Source of the DNA: JAXMDC01 sp046349035
GTDB lineage: Bacteria; Pseudomonadota; Alphaproteobacteria; Rhizobiales; Kaistiaceae
Assembly (NCBI GenBank): GCA_046349035.1
Contig: JAXMDC010000002.1
Location: 310,001-374,000, forward strand
Direction of reading: 5' to 3'
Length of the DNA stretch: 64,000 bases
Both the position numbers and the translations under genes were made by a program. Below the pieces are notes generated by a model. That model had not been told where the DNA came from and did no database searches. It saw only the letters and a list, made by a program, of their open reading frames with translations. Shown piece by piece: positions 22,973 to 32,272 of the stretch (within the stretch, counting starts at the first letter, position 1; each line of letters starts with the position of its first letter).

Positions 22973-25830
22973 AGCCGCCGCGCGACGCGCAGGCCGACAT
23001 GCCCGGCGCGTTCGTCGTTGCCGCCGTAGAGGCGGGCCGCCGAGCGGAGCGAATCCGGGTCGCTGAGATGCGAGCCGCCGCGATAAGTGTGGTTGGCGCA
23101 ATTGGCGGTGGCCGGGCGCGGGCTGCCGTCGGCAGGCACGCCGTTTAGCGCCGACTCGTGGCAGTCCTCGACCCATTCCCAGACGTTGCCGCTAACATTG
23201 TAGAAGCCCCACGGATTGGCGTTGAAGCTGTCCACCGGCACCGTCTTCTCGCGGTAGACGCCCTTCTGCCCGCCGCCGGCATAGACCTTGTTGGCGTCGT
23301 AGTTGGCCTGGGTCGGGGTGATCGTCGAGCCCCACCAGAACGGTGTCGTCGTGCCGGCGCGCGTGATGTATTCGCGCTCGGAGTCGGAGAGTAGGCGGTA
23401 GGTCTTGCCGGTCTTGCGCGAGAGCCAGGCGACATAGAGCTTGGCGTCGTTCCACGAGACGTCGACCACCGGCCGCGAGCCGCGGCCCCATCCCTGATCG
23501 TCGGGCTTGCGGCCGCCGCAGCCGCCGTCGGCGACGCAGGCGTCCCACTCCTCGAAGGTGACCGAGAACTTGCCGACCGCGAACGGCGCCGCGAAGGTGA
23601 CGCGCTTCTGCGGTCCCTCATTGGCAAGGCGCTCCGGCTCGCCCGCCGGCGAGCCCATCATGAAGTTGCCGGCCGGTACCACCACCATTTCCGGGCAGGT
23701 CGAGCAGTCGCGGAAAGTATCCTTGGGCCTGAGGCACCGCTGCGCCGCGGCAATGCCGGTGCCGCCGCCGACCGCGGCGACCTGGCCGCCGGTGCAGGCG
23801 ACGGCGGTCGGCGCCGGGTTGGGCACGACCGGTGTCGGCGTCGGTGCCGGCACCGGATTGGGGGCGACCGCGGCGGTCTGCGTCGGCGGCGTCAGATTGG
23901 CGTTGGCGGCGGGGCCGGTGAGGTCGCGCGCGACGCGGAAGCCGATGCGGCTTGAGCGGTAGTTGGAGGAATCGCGAAGCCGGCTCGCCGAGCGGAGGTA
24001 GCCGGGGTCGCTGATCCACGAGCCGCCGCGATAGACACGAAATTCGCAGGGCCCGGAGGTCCAGGCCTTGCCGTCGGCCGGCGCGCCGTCATAGGTGCCG
24101 TGCCAGCAGTCTTCGGTCCATTCCCAGACGTTGCCGCTGACATTGTAAAGGCCGAACGGGTTGGCATCGAAGGAATCGACCGGCACCGACTTGCCGCGGC
24201 TCTGACCCTTCTGGCCGCCCCCGGTATAGGGCGTCGCATCGCCGTCGTAGTTGGCCTGCGTGGTGACGATCGACGAGCCCCACCAGAACGGCGTCGTCGT
24301 GCCGGCGCGGGTCACGTATTCGCGCTCCGACTCGCTGAGCAGGCGGTAGGTGCGCCCGGTCGTCCGCGACAGCCAGGCGAGATAGAGCTTGGCGTCGTCC
24401 CACGAGACGTCGACCACCGGACGATTCCCGCGCCCCCAGCCCTGGTCGTTCGCCTTCCTGCCGCCGCAACCGCCGCCGGCGACACAGAGATCCCAGTCGT
24501 CGAAGGTGATCGCGTATTTGCCGACCGCGAAGGGGGCGGCAATGGTGACGCGGTGCTGCGGGCCTTCGTCGCCCGTCCGCTCCGGCTCGTTGGTTGCGGA
24601 GCCCATGTTGAAGCTGCCGCCAGCGACCACCACCATTTCCGGGCAGTTGGAGCAGTCGCGGAACCCTTCCTTCGGATTCATGCAGCGCTGCAGGAGCTGC
24701 GCCGGCACCGCTGTATTGCCGACCGTGGCGACCAGGCCGCCGCAATTGCCGGCGTTGGGACCGGGTCCCGGGGCCGGATTGGGCGCGGCGAAGGGGAGGG
24801 GGACGGGAATAGGCGTCGGGGCCGGCACCGGGGTCGGCGGCACGACGGCGACGCGCTGCAGTTCGCTGATACGGGCGCCGGCGATGTCGGCATAGACCGT
24901 GCCGGCATACTTGGTCTGGAACGCCTTCAGGACGTCGATGCTGGTCGAGTTCTGAATCGTCGTCCACACCTGACCCGCCTCGACGAGGCGCGGGTCGACG
25001 GCGGGGATCGGCGGCTGCGGCTGCGGCGCCGGCGGCGTCACCGCCGCCACCTGCGGCGGACGGAAGTAGAAATCCTGCCGGCCGGGCAGCGAACCGTAGG
25101 TGAAGGGTTCCTGCTTTTGGCCGGTGGCCTCCAACACGTCGTCGCGCACCAGGCGGAACAGCTTGTTCACCTCAACCCCGGGCTCGGCAATGCGCTTGGC
25201 GAGCGAACTGGCATAGGGGCTGTTGGCGCCGGTGCCGTCGGCGGCAATGGTGCCGGCCTTGGCGGCGTAGGCGACCAGCGTCGCCCGCGTCGGCTCGACC
25301 ACGGCGAGGCCCCGGCCGATGTCGCGGCCCGGCCCGCCGCTCCGCGTCATGGTCTGCGCGAAGGGATTGTTGCGGCAGGCGTCGAGGATGACCATGCGGA
25401 GGCCACGCGCCCCTTCGATCGCCGCCAGCACCTGGTCGAGCGGGATCGCCTCGAAGGCGATATCGCGATCCTGCGCCAGCCGCGCGTCGACCGGGATCAG
25501 GTAGTTGGTGCCGCCGATCTCCATGCCGTGCCCGGCGTAATAGACCACCGCCCAGTCGGCACCGTCGGCCTGGTCGCGGAAATTACGGAGCGAGGTGACG
25601 AAAGCGTCGCGGCCGACGCTCTCGGCGAGCGTGACGGTGAAGCCGGCGGCTTCCAGGCCGCTCTTCATCAGCTTGGCGTCGTTGGCCGGGTTCGGGAGTG
25701 CGCCGACCGTGCGGTAGGCGCTGTTGCCGATGACCAGTGCGACCCGCTTCTCGTTCTGAGCCGAGGCCGAAGCGGCCGACATCAGAAACGCCACGGCCAT
25801 CGCGGCCAGCGCTTGCACAACCCTCAACAA
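22969..25830 (-). CDS. Exported caspase-fold protease with two FGE/SUMF1 modules
   Basis: A 953-residue protein from a TTG start behind GGAGGG. A signal peptide (about 1-24) is followed by a caspase (p20) domain with the catalytic dyad His101 (VVYYAGHGMEIGG) and Cys152 (VILDACRNNPF). Then come a VWTTIQNSTSIDVLKAFQTK helical segment (about 290-330), a Pro-rich linker, and two FGE-sulfatase-type modules (about 395-620 and 690-953). Each module starts with a CPEMVVV strand and ends in a YRGGS...GxRVAR signature. The FGE catalytic Cys before the final Arg is absent (SASR, SAAR), so they are probably binding modules. A paralog with identical layout is the next gene upstream. Confidence 0.92.
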   Translation of the reverse strand: MLRVVQALAAMAVAFLMSAASASAQNEKRVALVIGNSAYRTVGALPNPANDAKLMKSGLEAAGFTVTLAESVGRDAFVTSLRNFRDQADGADWAVVYYAGHGMEIGGTNYLIPVDARLAQDRDIAFEAIPLDQVLAAIEGARGLRMVILDACRNNPFAQTMTRSGGPGRDIGRGLAVVEPTRATLVAYAAKAGTIAADGTGANSPYASSLAKRIAEPGVEVNKLFRLVRDDVLEATGQKQEPFTYGSLPGRQDFYFRPPQVAAVTPPAPQPQPPIPAVDPRLVEAGQVWTTIQNSTSIDVLKAFQTKYAGTVYADIAGARISELQRVAVVPPTPVPAPTPIPVPLPFAAPNPAPGPGPNAGNCGGLVATVGNTAVPAQLLQRCMNPKEGFRDCSNCPEMVVVAGGSFNMGSATNEPERTGDEGPQHRVTIAAPFAVGKYAITFDDWDLCVAGGGCGGRKANDQGWGRGNRPVVDVSWDDAKLYLAWLSRTTGRTYRLLSESEREYVTRAGTTTPFWWGSSIVTTQANYDGDATPYTGGGQKGQSRGKSVPVDSFDANPFGLYNVSGNVWEWTEDCWHGTYDGAPADGKAWTSGPCEFRVYRGGSWISDPGYLRSASRLRDSSNYRSSRIGFRVARDLTGPAANANLTPPTQTAAVAPNPVPAPTPTPVVPNPAPTAVACTGGQVAAVGGGTGIAAAQRCLRPKDTFRDCSTCPEMVVVPAGNFMMGSPAGEPERLANEGPQKRVTFAAPFAVGKFSVTFEEWDACVADGGCGGRKPDDQGWGRGSRPVVDVSWNDAKLYVAWLSRKTGKTYRLLSDSEREYITRAGTTTPFWWGSTITPTQANYDANKVYAGGGQKGVYREKTVPVDSFNANPWGFYNVSGNVWEWVEDCHESALNGVPADGSPRPATANCANHTYRGGSHLSDPDSLRSAARLYGGNDERAGHVGLRVARRL

Positions 25831-25924
25831 CGCTCAGCCCTCCAACTGGGACAATCGATCGCTTCGCCTGGACAGAGGATTCGCCGAACCCCGCCGGGCG
25901 GTCAATACGTCACGCTCTGACGCT

Positions 25925-28819
25925 CTACAGGACGCGGGCTACACGGAAGCCGATGTAGTTGTCGCGCTTGTCCGGCACTTCCTTCAATCGGTTTGCAGCG
26001 CGCAAGTGCAGGCCGTCATTGTACCAGGAGCCGCCGCGCAGCACCCGCTCCGTGCAGCCGCCGCTCGTCCACGGCGCGGCGGTTGACGGCGCCCCGGCAT
26101 AGGTCTCGTGGTAGCAGTCCTCGGTCCATTCGAACACGTTGCCGTGGACGTTGTAGAGGCCCCAGGGATTGGCCTGGAAGCTGTCGGCGGTCACCGTCTT
26201 CTCGCGGTACTGCTCGGTCTTGCCGCCCGCCGGGTAGGGGTAGTTGCCGTCGTAATTGGCCTGGGTGGTCGTCACCGACGATCCCCACCAGAACGGCGTC
26301 GTCGTACCGGCGCGCGTCACATATTCCCGCTCGGCCTCGCTCAGCAGGCGGTAGGTCTTGCCGGTGGTGCGGGACAGCCACGTCACATAGGCCTTGGCGT
26401 CGTCGTAGGAGACGTTGACGACCGGGCGGAGGCCGCGGCCCCAACCTTCGTCCTTCGGCTTGTAGCCGTTGCAGCCGCCGCCGGCGACGCAGGCGTCCCA
26501 CTCGCCGAAGGTGATCGCGAGCTTGCCGACCGCAAACGGTCCGGCGACGGTCACGTCATGCGCCGGCCCCTCGTCGTCCTCGCGGCGCGCTTCGCTGGCC
26601 GGCGAGCCCATCGAGAAGCGGCCGCCCGGCACCACCACCATCTGCGGGCAGTTGGTGCAGTCCTGGAAGGCGTCCTTCGGCTTGAGGCAGCGCTGCGCGG
26701 CAGCGGCGGTGCCGGCGGTGCCGACCGCGGCGAGGAGGCCGCCGGGGCAGCTCGCCGCCGAAGTCGGCGCGGGCGGCGGCGTCACCTGGTTCGGCGGCGT
26801 CAGCGCCGCCGTCTGCACCGGCGGGGCGAAGTTGACGCCGGCGATGTCGCGGGCGATGCGGAAGCCGTAGTTGCTGTCGCGATGCGTTGGGTCGGTGAGA
26901 TTCCGGAAGGCCGAGCGGAGGCCCTTGTCGGCGCCGAACCACGAACCGCCGCGGATCACCCGGCGCGTGCAATTGCTGCCGACCCAGGCCGAAGCGTCGC
27001 GCGGCGCGCCGTTGTAGGTGTCGTGGTAGCAGTCCTCGGTCCACTCATAGACGTTGCCGGCGATGTCGTAGAGCCCGAACGGGTTAGGCTGGAACGAGCC
27101 GCCCGGCGCGGTGAAGACGTAGCCGTCGCGGCAGGCGAACGTGTCCTTCCAGCCGCTGAACCGCTCCTTGCCCGTGGCGTCGGGACCGTTGGCAAAGGAG
27201 CAGGCGCGGCTGGCGTCGCCGAACCAATAGGCTGTCGAGGTGCCGCCGCGCTCGGCATATTCGCGCTCCGCCTCGGTCAGCAGGCGGTACGGCTTGCCGG
27301 TCTTGCGCGCGAGCCACGCGACATACGCCTTGGCGTCGTCCCAGCTGACGCACACCGCAGGGTGGGCGTCGGTCTGCGGGTAGCCGGGGTCGCGGAACGA
27401 CTTGCCTGACGTGATCTTCCAGTTGGTGCCGTCATAGACGTTGCACGAGGTGCCGGCGGCATAGCCGCTCTCGCTGACGAAGGTCGCGAATTCGCCGCGG
27501 CTGATCGCCAGCTTGCCGACGGCGAAGGCGGCGGGGATCGCGATGCTGCGCGCCGGCCCTTCGTCGTCCTCGCGTCCCGGCTCACCTGCCGCCGAACCCA
27601 TGGTGAAAGTCCCCGCCGGCAGTACCGTCATCTCCGGGCAGTTGTCGCAGTCGCGGAACGTGTCCTTCGGCCTGACGCAGCGGAGCGCCGGCGCGCCGGT
27701 CGAGACGCCGATCGCCGCCACTGTTCCGCCGGTGCAGGCGACGGCATTCGGTGTCGGACTCGGTGCCGGAGCGACGAGCGGAAGCGGAGGCGGAGTGGGC
27801 GCCGGCGTCGGCACGGTGGTCGGCGGCGCGACTGCAACCCGCCGAAGCTCGCTGATGCGGGCGCCGGCGATATCGGCATAGACCGTGCCGGCATATTTCG
27901 TCTGAAAGGCCGTCAGCACTTCGATGCTGGTCGAGTTCTGAATCGTCGTCCACACCTGCCCGGCCTCGACGAGGCGCGGATCGACGGCGGGGATCGGCGG
28001 CTGCGGCTGCGGTGCGACCGGGACGACTGCCGCGACCTGCGGCGGACGGAAGTAGAAATCCTGCCGGCCGGGGAGCGAGCCGTAGGTGAAGGGCTCCTGC
28101 TTCTGCCCGGTGGCCTCCAGGACGTCGTCGCGCACCAGGCGAAAGAGCTTGCTCACCTCCAAGCCGGGCTCGGCGATGCGCTTGGCTAGCGAACTGGCAT
28201 AGGGGCTGTTGGCGCCGGTACCGTCGGCGGCGATGGTGCCGGCCTTGGCGGCGTAGGCGACCAGCGTCGCCTGCGACGGCTCGATCATGGCGAGACCGCG
28301 GCCGACGTCGCGCCCTGCGCCGCCGCTCCGTGTCATGGTTTGCGCGAACGGGTTGTTGCGGCAGGCATCGAGAATCACCATCCGCAGGCCCTTGGCGCCG
28401 TCGATGGCGGTCATCACCTGGTCGAGCGGGATCGCCTCGAAGGCGATGTCGCGATCCTGCGACAGCCGCGCGTCGACCGGGATCAGGTAGTTGGTGCCGC
28501 CGATCTCCATGCCGTGCCCGGCGTAATAGACCACCGCCCAGTCGGCACCGTCGGCCTGGTCGCGGAAATTACGGAGCGCCGTCACGAAGGCGTCGCGGCC
28601 GACGCTCTCGGCGAGCGTGACGGTGAAGCCGGCCGCTTCCAGGCCGCTCTTCATCAGCTTGGCGTCGTTGGCCGGGTTGGGGAGGGCGCCGACCGTGCGG
28701 TAGGCGCTGTTGCCGATGACCAGTGCGACGCGTTTCTCGGCGAGGGCGGCCCCGGCGAACGAGAGCGCCAGCGAGGCACCGAGCAGCACTGCCGACACGG
28801 CCCGACGGATCGCGATCAT
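25925..28819 (-). CDS. Exported caspase-fold protease with two FGE/SUMF1 modules, paralog
   Basis: A 964-residue protein with signal peptide, caspase domain (His102, Cys153), the VWTTIQNSTSIEVLTAFQTK segment and two FGE-type modules. The first module differs from its sister by extra loops (NWKITSGKSFRDPGYPQ). The final signatures read RSAFR and RAANR, so again no FGE catalytic Cys. DNA identity with the gene at 22969-25830 is very high in the caspase part: 116 bases are identical (25477-25592 versus 28463-28578). GGAGGGAGA precedes the ATG. A GTTCA direct repeat lies about 90 bases upstream. Confidence 0.92.
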   Translation of the reverse strand: MIAIRRAVSAVLLGASLALSFAGAALAEKRVALVIGNSAYRTVGALPNPANDAKLMKSGLEAAGFTVTLAESVGRDAFVTALRNFRDQADGADWAVVYYAGHGMEIGGTNYLIPVDARLSQDRDIAFEAIPLDQVMTAIDGAKGLRMVILDACRNNPFAQTMTRSGGAGRDVGRGLAMIEPSQATLVAYAAKAGTIAADGTGANSPYASSLAKRIAEPGLEVSKLFRLVRDDVLEATGQKQEPFTYGSLPGRQDFYFRPPQVAAVVPVAPQPQPPIPAVDPRLVEAGQVWTTIQNSTSIEVLTAFQTKYAGTVYADIAGARISELRRVAVAPPTTVPTPAPTPPPLPLVAPAPSPTPNAVACTGGTVAAIGVSTGAPALRCVRPKDTFRDCDNCPEMTVLPAGTFTMGSAAGEPGREDDEGPARSIAIPAAFAVGKLAISRGEFATFVSESGYAAGTSCNVYDGTNWKITSGKSFRDPGYPQTDAHPAVCVSWDDAKAYVAWLARKTGKPYRLLTEAEREYAERGGTSTAYWFGDASRACSFANGPDATGKERFSGWKDTFACRDGYVFTAPGGSFQPNPFGLYDIAGNVYEWTEDCYHDTYNGAPRDASAWVGSNCTRRVIRGGSWFGADKGLRSAFRNLTDPTHRDSNYGFRIARDIAGVNFAPPVQTAALTPPNQVTPPPAPTSAASCPGGLLAAVGTAGTAAAAQRCLKPKDAFQDCTNCPQMVVVPGGRFSMGSPASEARREDDEGPAHDVTVAGPFAVGKLAITFGEWDACVAGGGCNGYKPKDEGWGRGLRPVVNVSYDDAKAYVTWLSRTTGKTYRLLSEAEREYVTRAGTTTPFWWGSSVTTTQANYDGNYPYPAGGKTEQYREKTVTADSFQANPWGLYNVHGNVFEWTEDCYHETYAGAPSTAAPWTSGGCTERVLRGGSWYNDGLHLRAANRLKEVPDKRDNYIGFRVARVL

Positions 28820-28903
28820 CGAACGATTCTCCCTCCACGGCGCCGGCCGGTCCCACGCCCGTCAGCGCCAGAATGTCGTGATCGCCATTCATAGCATGGC
28901 GGC

Positions 28904-28919
28904 TGAACTCGCGATGAAC
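28904..28919 (-). promoter_or_regulatory. GTTCA-N6-GTTCA direct repeat before a caspase gene
   Basis: On the minus strand GTTCATCGCGAGTTCA has half-sites 11 bases apart, followed by GCCGCCATGCTATG, a plausible -10 about 13 bases on. The same layout precedes the caspase gene that starts at 31378. Confidence 0.5.
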
Positions 28920-28934
28920 AGGCCGCTGCGGGCC

Positions 28935-29672
28935 TCAGTCCCGCGTTCGCGGCGCGATCACAATGTCGAGCGCAGTGGCGCCGGCGGCGCTGAGGCTGAA
29001 ATGCCACCACTCGCGGGAGTAGTTGGCAAACCCCTCTGCTTTCATGGCCCGGACGAGGGTTGCGCGGTTTCGCGCCGCCTCCGCCGCAACCGCCGGCGAG
29101 GCGGTGGCGCTGGTCTCGTCGAAGCAGTCGAAGGCGGTGCCCATATCGACCTCGCCCGGCTTCAGCCGCTCGGCAGGCGGGCCGTTGCAGGCGCCGAGCG
29201 CCGGCGGTGCGGCGACCGATTCGCCGATGCGAGCGAGACCGAGGTCGACCGTGGTGCCAAGCGAATGCGCGGAGCGGCTGGCGATGTAGCCGAGGCGGAT
29301 AAGAGCGCTTTTGGCGGTCCGCGGGAAATAGCGCCGTGTCGCCGTACCGGGCTTACCGTCGCCCACCCAGGCCACCATCGCCTGCACCGCGCGGACCGGT
29401 CGGTAGCAGTCATAGACCTTGAGGGTCAGGCCTGAAGGCTGCAGCGCCGACTGCACGCGCTTCAGCGCCTCGGCGACCGGCACGCGAAGCATACACTCGG
29501 CCGCCGCGTAGCCGGGGAGGGGCTTGCCGGTGAAGTTGTCATCGCCGGCATAGCGCATGTCTTGCACGATGCTGGGGTCGATGTCGGCGAGATAGACCAG
29601 CGGTGAGGGGCTGGCGGCGAGGGCGGGGCCGGCGGCCACCAGTGCCGCGATGGCGATGCCGAGCTGCCGCAC
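28935..29672 (-). CDS. D-alanyl-D-alanine dipeptidase, VanX/DdpX family
   Basis: A 245-residue zinc metallopeptidase of the MEROPS M15D type with a signal peptide (IAIAALVAAGPALA), so it is periplasmic. Key motifs are YDCYRPVRAVQAM (oxyanion Arg), SAHSLGTTVDLGL (His and Asp zinc ligands), DMGTAFDCF and REWWHFS (catalytic Glu and third zinc ligand His). It cleaves D-Ala-D-Ala from peptidoglycan turnover or from defence-related cleavage. The GTG start overlaps the stop of the upstream caspase gene by one base (TAGTG), indicating coupled translation with that protease. Confidence 0.92.
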   Translation of the reverse strand: MRQLGIAIAALVAAGPALAASPSPLVYLADIDPSIVQDMRYAGDDNFTGKPLPGYAAAECMLRVPVAEALKRVQSALQPSGLTLKVYDCYRPVRAVQAMVAWVGDGKPGTATRRYFPRTAKSALIRLGYIASRSAHSLGTTVDLGLARIGESVAAPPALGACNGPPAERLKPGEVDMGTAFDCFDETSATASPAVAAEAARNRATLVRAMKAEGFANYSREWWHFSLSAAGATALDIVIAPRTRD

Positions 29673-31378
29673 TACGGCCGCGCCGGCTCGGAGTTGACGA
29701 ACAGCTTGGCGATGGCGGTGTCGATGAAGCGCTCTCCGGGATAGGTGTCGCGGATGACGAACTGCACCCAATAGGCGGCGGCCGGGCGCGGCAGGGCGAT
29801 CTCCTGGCGGCCGAACTTGGAATCGAGCGTGAAGTCGTAGGAGGTGCCGTCCGAAAGGACGACACGAAGCTGCTTGACGCGGGCGTTGCGCGAGAAGACG
29901 TCGACGCTCTTCTGGTAGCCGTTGGCGACCGAGAAGCTCCGCACAGTTCGGAGACCGTCGAACTCCACCGTCAGCCACTCGCCGATGCTCCTCGGCTTGT
30001 TGTCGGGGATCCACGCCGTCTGCATGTCGGCGTTGAAGAGGTTGGTGACGCCGTAAGCGATGCCGGCCTGCGGATCGAGTACCGAGCTGACGCAATAAGT
30101 GTCGAGCGCGCCGGAGGCGGTGCGGTAGGGCGCACAGGATTCGCTCGGCGAGCGCGGCCGGGGCGGACGCGCCGGCGCCGCCGGTGTCGCCGGGCGGGTG
30201 AGAAGGGCGATGCGGTTCCTGGCGAGGTCGGCGTAGACGCCGTTCGGGAACTGGCGGAGATAGGCGTTGAAGTCGGCGGCGTTGTTGGAGGCCTGGATCG
30301 AGTTCCAGAACGCCACTTCGGCGGCCGGCTGGACCGGCGCGACCGGCGTCGCCGGCACAATGGGCGCCGTCGCGCGCTGCAATTCGCCGATCCGCGCCGC
30401 GGCGAGATCGGCATAGACCGTGCCGGCATAGCGGCTCTGGAAGGCCTTGAGCACGTCGATGCTGGTCGTCTCGCGGGTGACCGCCCAGACCTGGCCGGCC
30501 TCGACGAGGCGAGGATCGAGGGCGGGCACGGCGGGCGTCACCGGGGCAGGCGGAACTGGCGTCGTCAGCGCGACGGAAGTCCCGGCCGGCGGCTTGAAGT
30601 AGAAGTCCTGGCGGCCGGGAAGCGAGCCGTAGGTGAAGGGCTCCTGTCGCTGCCCGGTGGCCTCCAGCACGTCGTCGCGGACCAGGCGGAACAGCTTGCT
30701 GACTTCGACGCCCGGCTCGGCGAGACGCCGCGACAGGGCCAGCGCATAGGGGCTGTTCGCCTCGTTGCCGTCGGCGGCGACGGTGCCGGCCTTGGCGGCA
30801 TAGGCGACCAGCGTCGCCTGCGTCGGTTCGACGATCGCGAGACCCCGGCCGATGTCGCGCCCGGCGCCGCCGCTCTTTTGCATGGTCGCCACGAACGGGT
30901 TGTTGCGGCAGGCGTCGAGCACCACCATGCGAAGGCCCCGCGCACCCTCGATGGCGGCCATCACCTGCTCCAGCGGGATCGCCTCGAAGGCGATGTCGCG
31001 GTCCTGGGCGAGGCGGGCGTCGACCGGGATCAGGTAGTTGGTGCCGCCGACCTCCATGCCATGCCCGGCGTAGTACACCACCGCCCACTCGGCGCCGTCG
31101 GCCTTGTCGCGGAAGTCGCGGAGCGTGTTGACGAAGGCGCCGCGGGCAAGGCTCTCGGCGAGAGTGACGGTGAAGCCGGCGGATTCGAGGCTGGTCTTGA
31201 TCAGGCGCGCGTCGTTGACCGGATTGGGGAGCGCCCCGACGCTGGTGTAGGCGCTGTTGCCGATGACCAGCGCGACGCGCTTCTGCGCCGCCGCCGGAAC
31301 GGCGAAGGCCAGCGCCAGAAGGCCCAGCAGCACGGCGACCTTGAGGCCCGAGGCGCTAAACGCCCGCACGCCGACCAT
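29672..31378 (-). CDS. Exported caspase-fold protease with NADase-type glycan-binding domain
   Basis: A 568-residue protein with signal peptide, caspase domain (His106 in YYAGHGMEVGG, Cys157 in VVLDACRNNPF), two YPxxxYADLAxxRI-type helical segments (about 295-385), a Pro-rich hinge and a C-terminal discoidin-like domain (about 430-568). That domain contains FNADMQTAWIPDNKPRSIGE, the W-x-x-x-x-x-x-GxGE-type pattern of the NADase-type glycan-binding family. It may direct the protease to surface glycans or peptidoglycan. GGGAGGA precedes the ATG. It is coupled to the VanX-like gene downstream. Confidence 0.9.
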   Translation of the reverse strand: MVGVRAFSASGLKVAVLLGLLALAFAVPAAAQKRVALVIGNSAYTSVGALPNPVNDARLIKTSLESAGFTVTLAESLARGAFVNTLRDFRDKADGAEWAVVYYAGHGMEVGGTNYLIPVDARLAQDRDIAFEAIPLEQVMAAIEGARGLRMVVLDACRNNPFVATMQKSGGAGRDIGRGLAIVEPTQATLVAYAAKAGTVAADGNEANSPYALALSRRLAEPGVEVSKLFRLVRDDVLEATGQRQEPFTYGSLPGRQDFYFKPPAGTSVALTTPVPPAPVTPAVPALDPRLVEAGQVWAVTRETTSIDVLKAFQSRYAGTVYADLAAARIGELQRATAPIVPATPVAPVQPAAEVAFWNSIQASNNAADFNAYLRQFPNGVYADLARNRIALLTRPATPAAPARPPRPRSPSESCAPYRTASGALDTYCVSSVLDPQAGIAYGVTNLFNADMQTAWIPDNKPRSIGEWLTVEFDGLRTVRSFSVANGYQKSVDVFSRNARVKQLRVVLSDGTSYDFTLDSKFGRQEIALPRPAAAYWVQFVIRDTYPGERFIDTAIAKLFVNSEPARP

Positions 31379-31438
31379 CGCTCAGTTCCTCCCGCTTTTC
31401 CTCGGTCTAGCGGGCGCCAGCTATAGCACGGTGGCGTC

Positions 31439-31454
31439 TGAACTGGGGGTGAAT
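31439..31454 (-). promoter_or_regulatory. ATTCA-N6-GTTCA direct repeat before a caspase gene
   Basis: On the minus strand ATTCACCCCCAGTTCA (one change from GTTCA twice) is followed by GACGCCACCGTGCTATAGC. TATAGC is a likely -10 and the repeat would overlap the -35. Shared with 28904-28919. Confidence 0.5.
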
Positions 31455-31553
31455 GGACGCCCGGCTCTTGCCGGCGTTAAAGGCCGGTTGAATTCGGCAG
31501 AGCGATCGGGTCGAGGCGCTCGGCCGATCCGGCCGCAGGCGGAATGAGTACAC

Positions 31554-32204
31554 CTAGCGCGCAAGCGGGGTGGGCAGAGTTGTGCCGCCTAGCCGGTTTT
31601 GGGCGTTCGCTGCAAAAAGGTCGGTCAGATCGAACCACAGGTCGAATTCCTGCGGCGCACCTCCGGGTGTGTCCTTGGCAACCGCGTGGGTGTCGTAAGG
31701 CTTGCCATTTACGTTTCTCAACGACTGCGTGCCGCGCCGTTGGAGGCCGAGAAGCCCGATGGCCGTGTACTCCTCAGTGACAGTGAGGACGCGGATGGCC
31801 GAGTCGGCGGATCGCCCGTCGCGACCGGCGAGCATCGCGCCGAGAATGCGAGCGGCGACTGCTAAGTGAAACTGCCGCTCCGGCGATCCCTGGGGATATC
31901 GGCTGGCCGCAAAGGTCTGAGTTCCGAGGATGACAAAATTATCGTCGACGAAAGCAGCGGCTTGCTCCGCCGTCGGCTTGCTCATGGCGAACACCAGGGG
32001 GTCGGAGCTGTCGCCTTTGTACCGGCTGGACTTGGCATAAGTGGCGCGAAACTCGCGAAAGTCGACAGACGCCGGGTCGCTCTTGGCTGCAGCCAATAGG
32101 ACGCGATACCGGGCATCGGCCGCCTCGTCCGCGCGACCTGGGGAGCTGATGCCGCCGAAGGCCGCCACAATCGCCGCAACAAGAAGAAGAGCGCTCGCCC
32201 GCAT
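31554..32204 (-). CDS. Exported DUF4919-family protein
   Basis: A 216-residue protein with a signal peptide (ALLLVAAIVAAFGGISSPGR). DPASVDFREFRATYAKSSRY is the DUF4919 opening (an F-x-x-L/F-R-x-x-Y-x-x-S-x-x-Y pattern). DSAIRVLTVTEEYTAIGLLG and NGKPYDTHAVAK match the later conserved strands. The family is widespread, periplasmic and uncharacterised. It sits in a leftward run of exported proteins between the serine protease and the caspase genes. Its own promoter is likely in the 68-base gap upstream. Confidence 0.8.
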   Translation of the reverse strand: MRASALLLVAAIVAAFGGISSPGRADEAADARYRVLLAAAKSDPASVDFREFRATYAKSSRYKGDSSDPLVFAMSKPTAEQAAAFVDDNFVILGTQTFAASRYPQGSPERQFHLAVAARILGAMLAGRDGRSADSAIRVLTVTEEYTAIGLLGLQRRGTQSLRNVNGKPYDTHAVAKDTPGGAPQEFDLWFDLTDLFAANAQNRLGGTTLPTPLAR

Positions 32205-32272
32205 TTGCGACCCCCCGCAAACCTGGCGAGGATCATCAACCGATGATTGTGGCTCTTCGGTGGCCCTGTGCC

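Noticed and set aside
24100..25920. 606-codon rightward open frame antisense to a caspase gene
   Set aside because: It is a GC-driven shadow: the residues are Arg/Gly/His-rich without domains, and it lies fully opposite a caspase/FGE gene with recognisable motifs.
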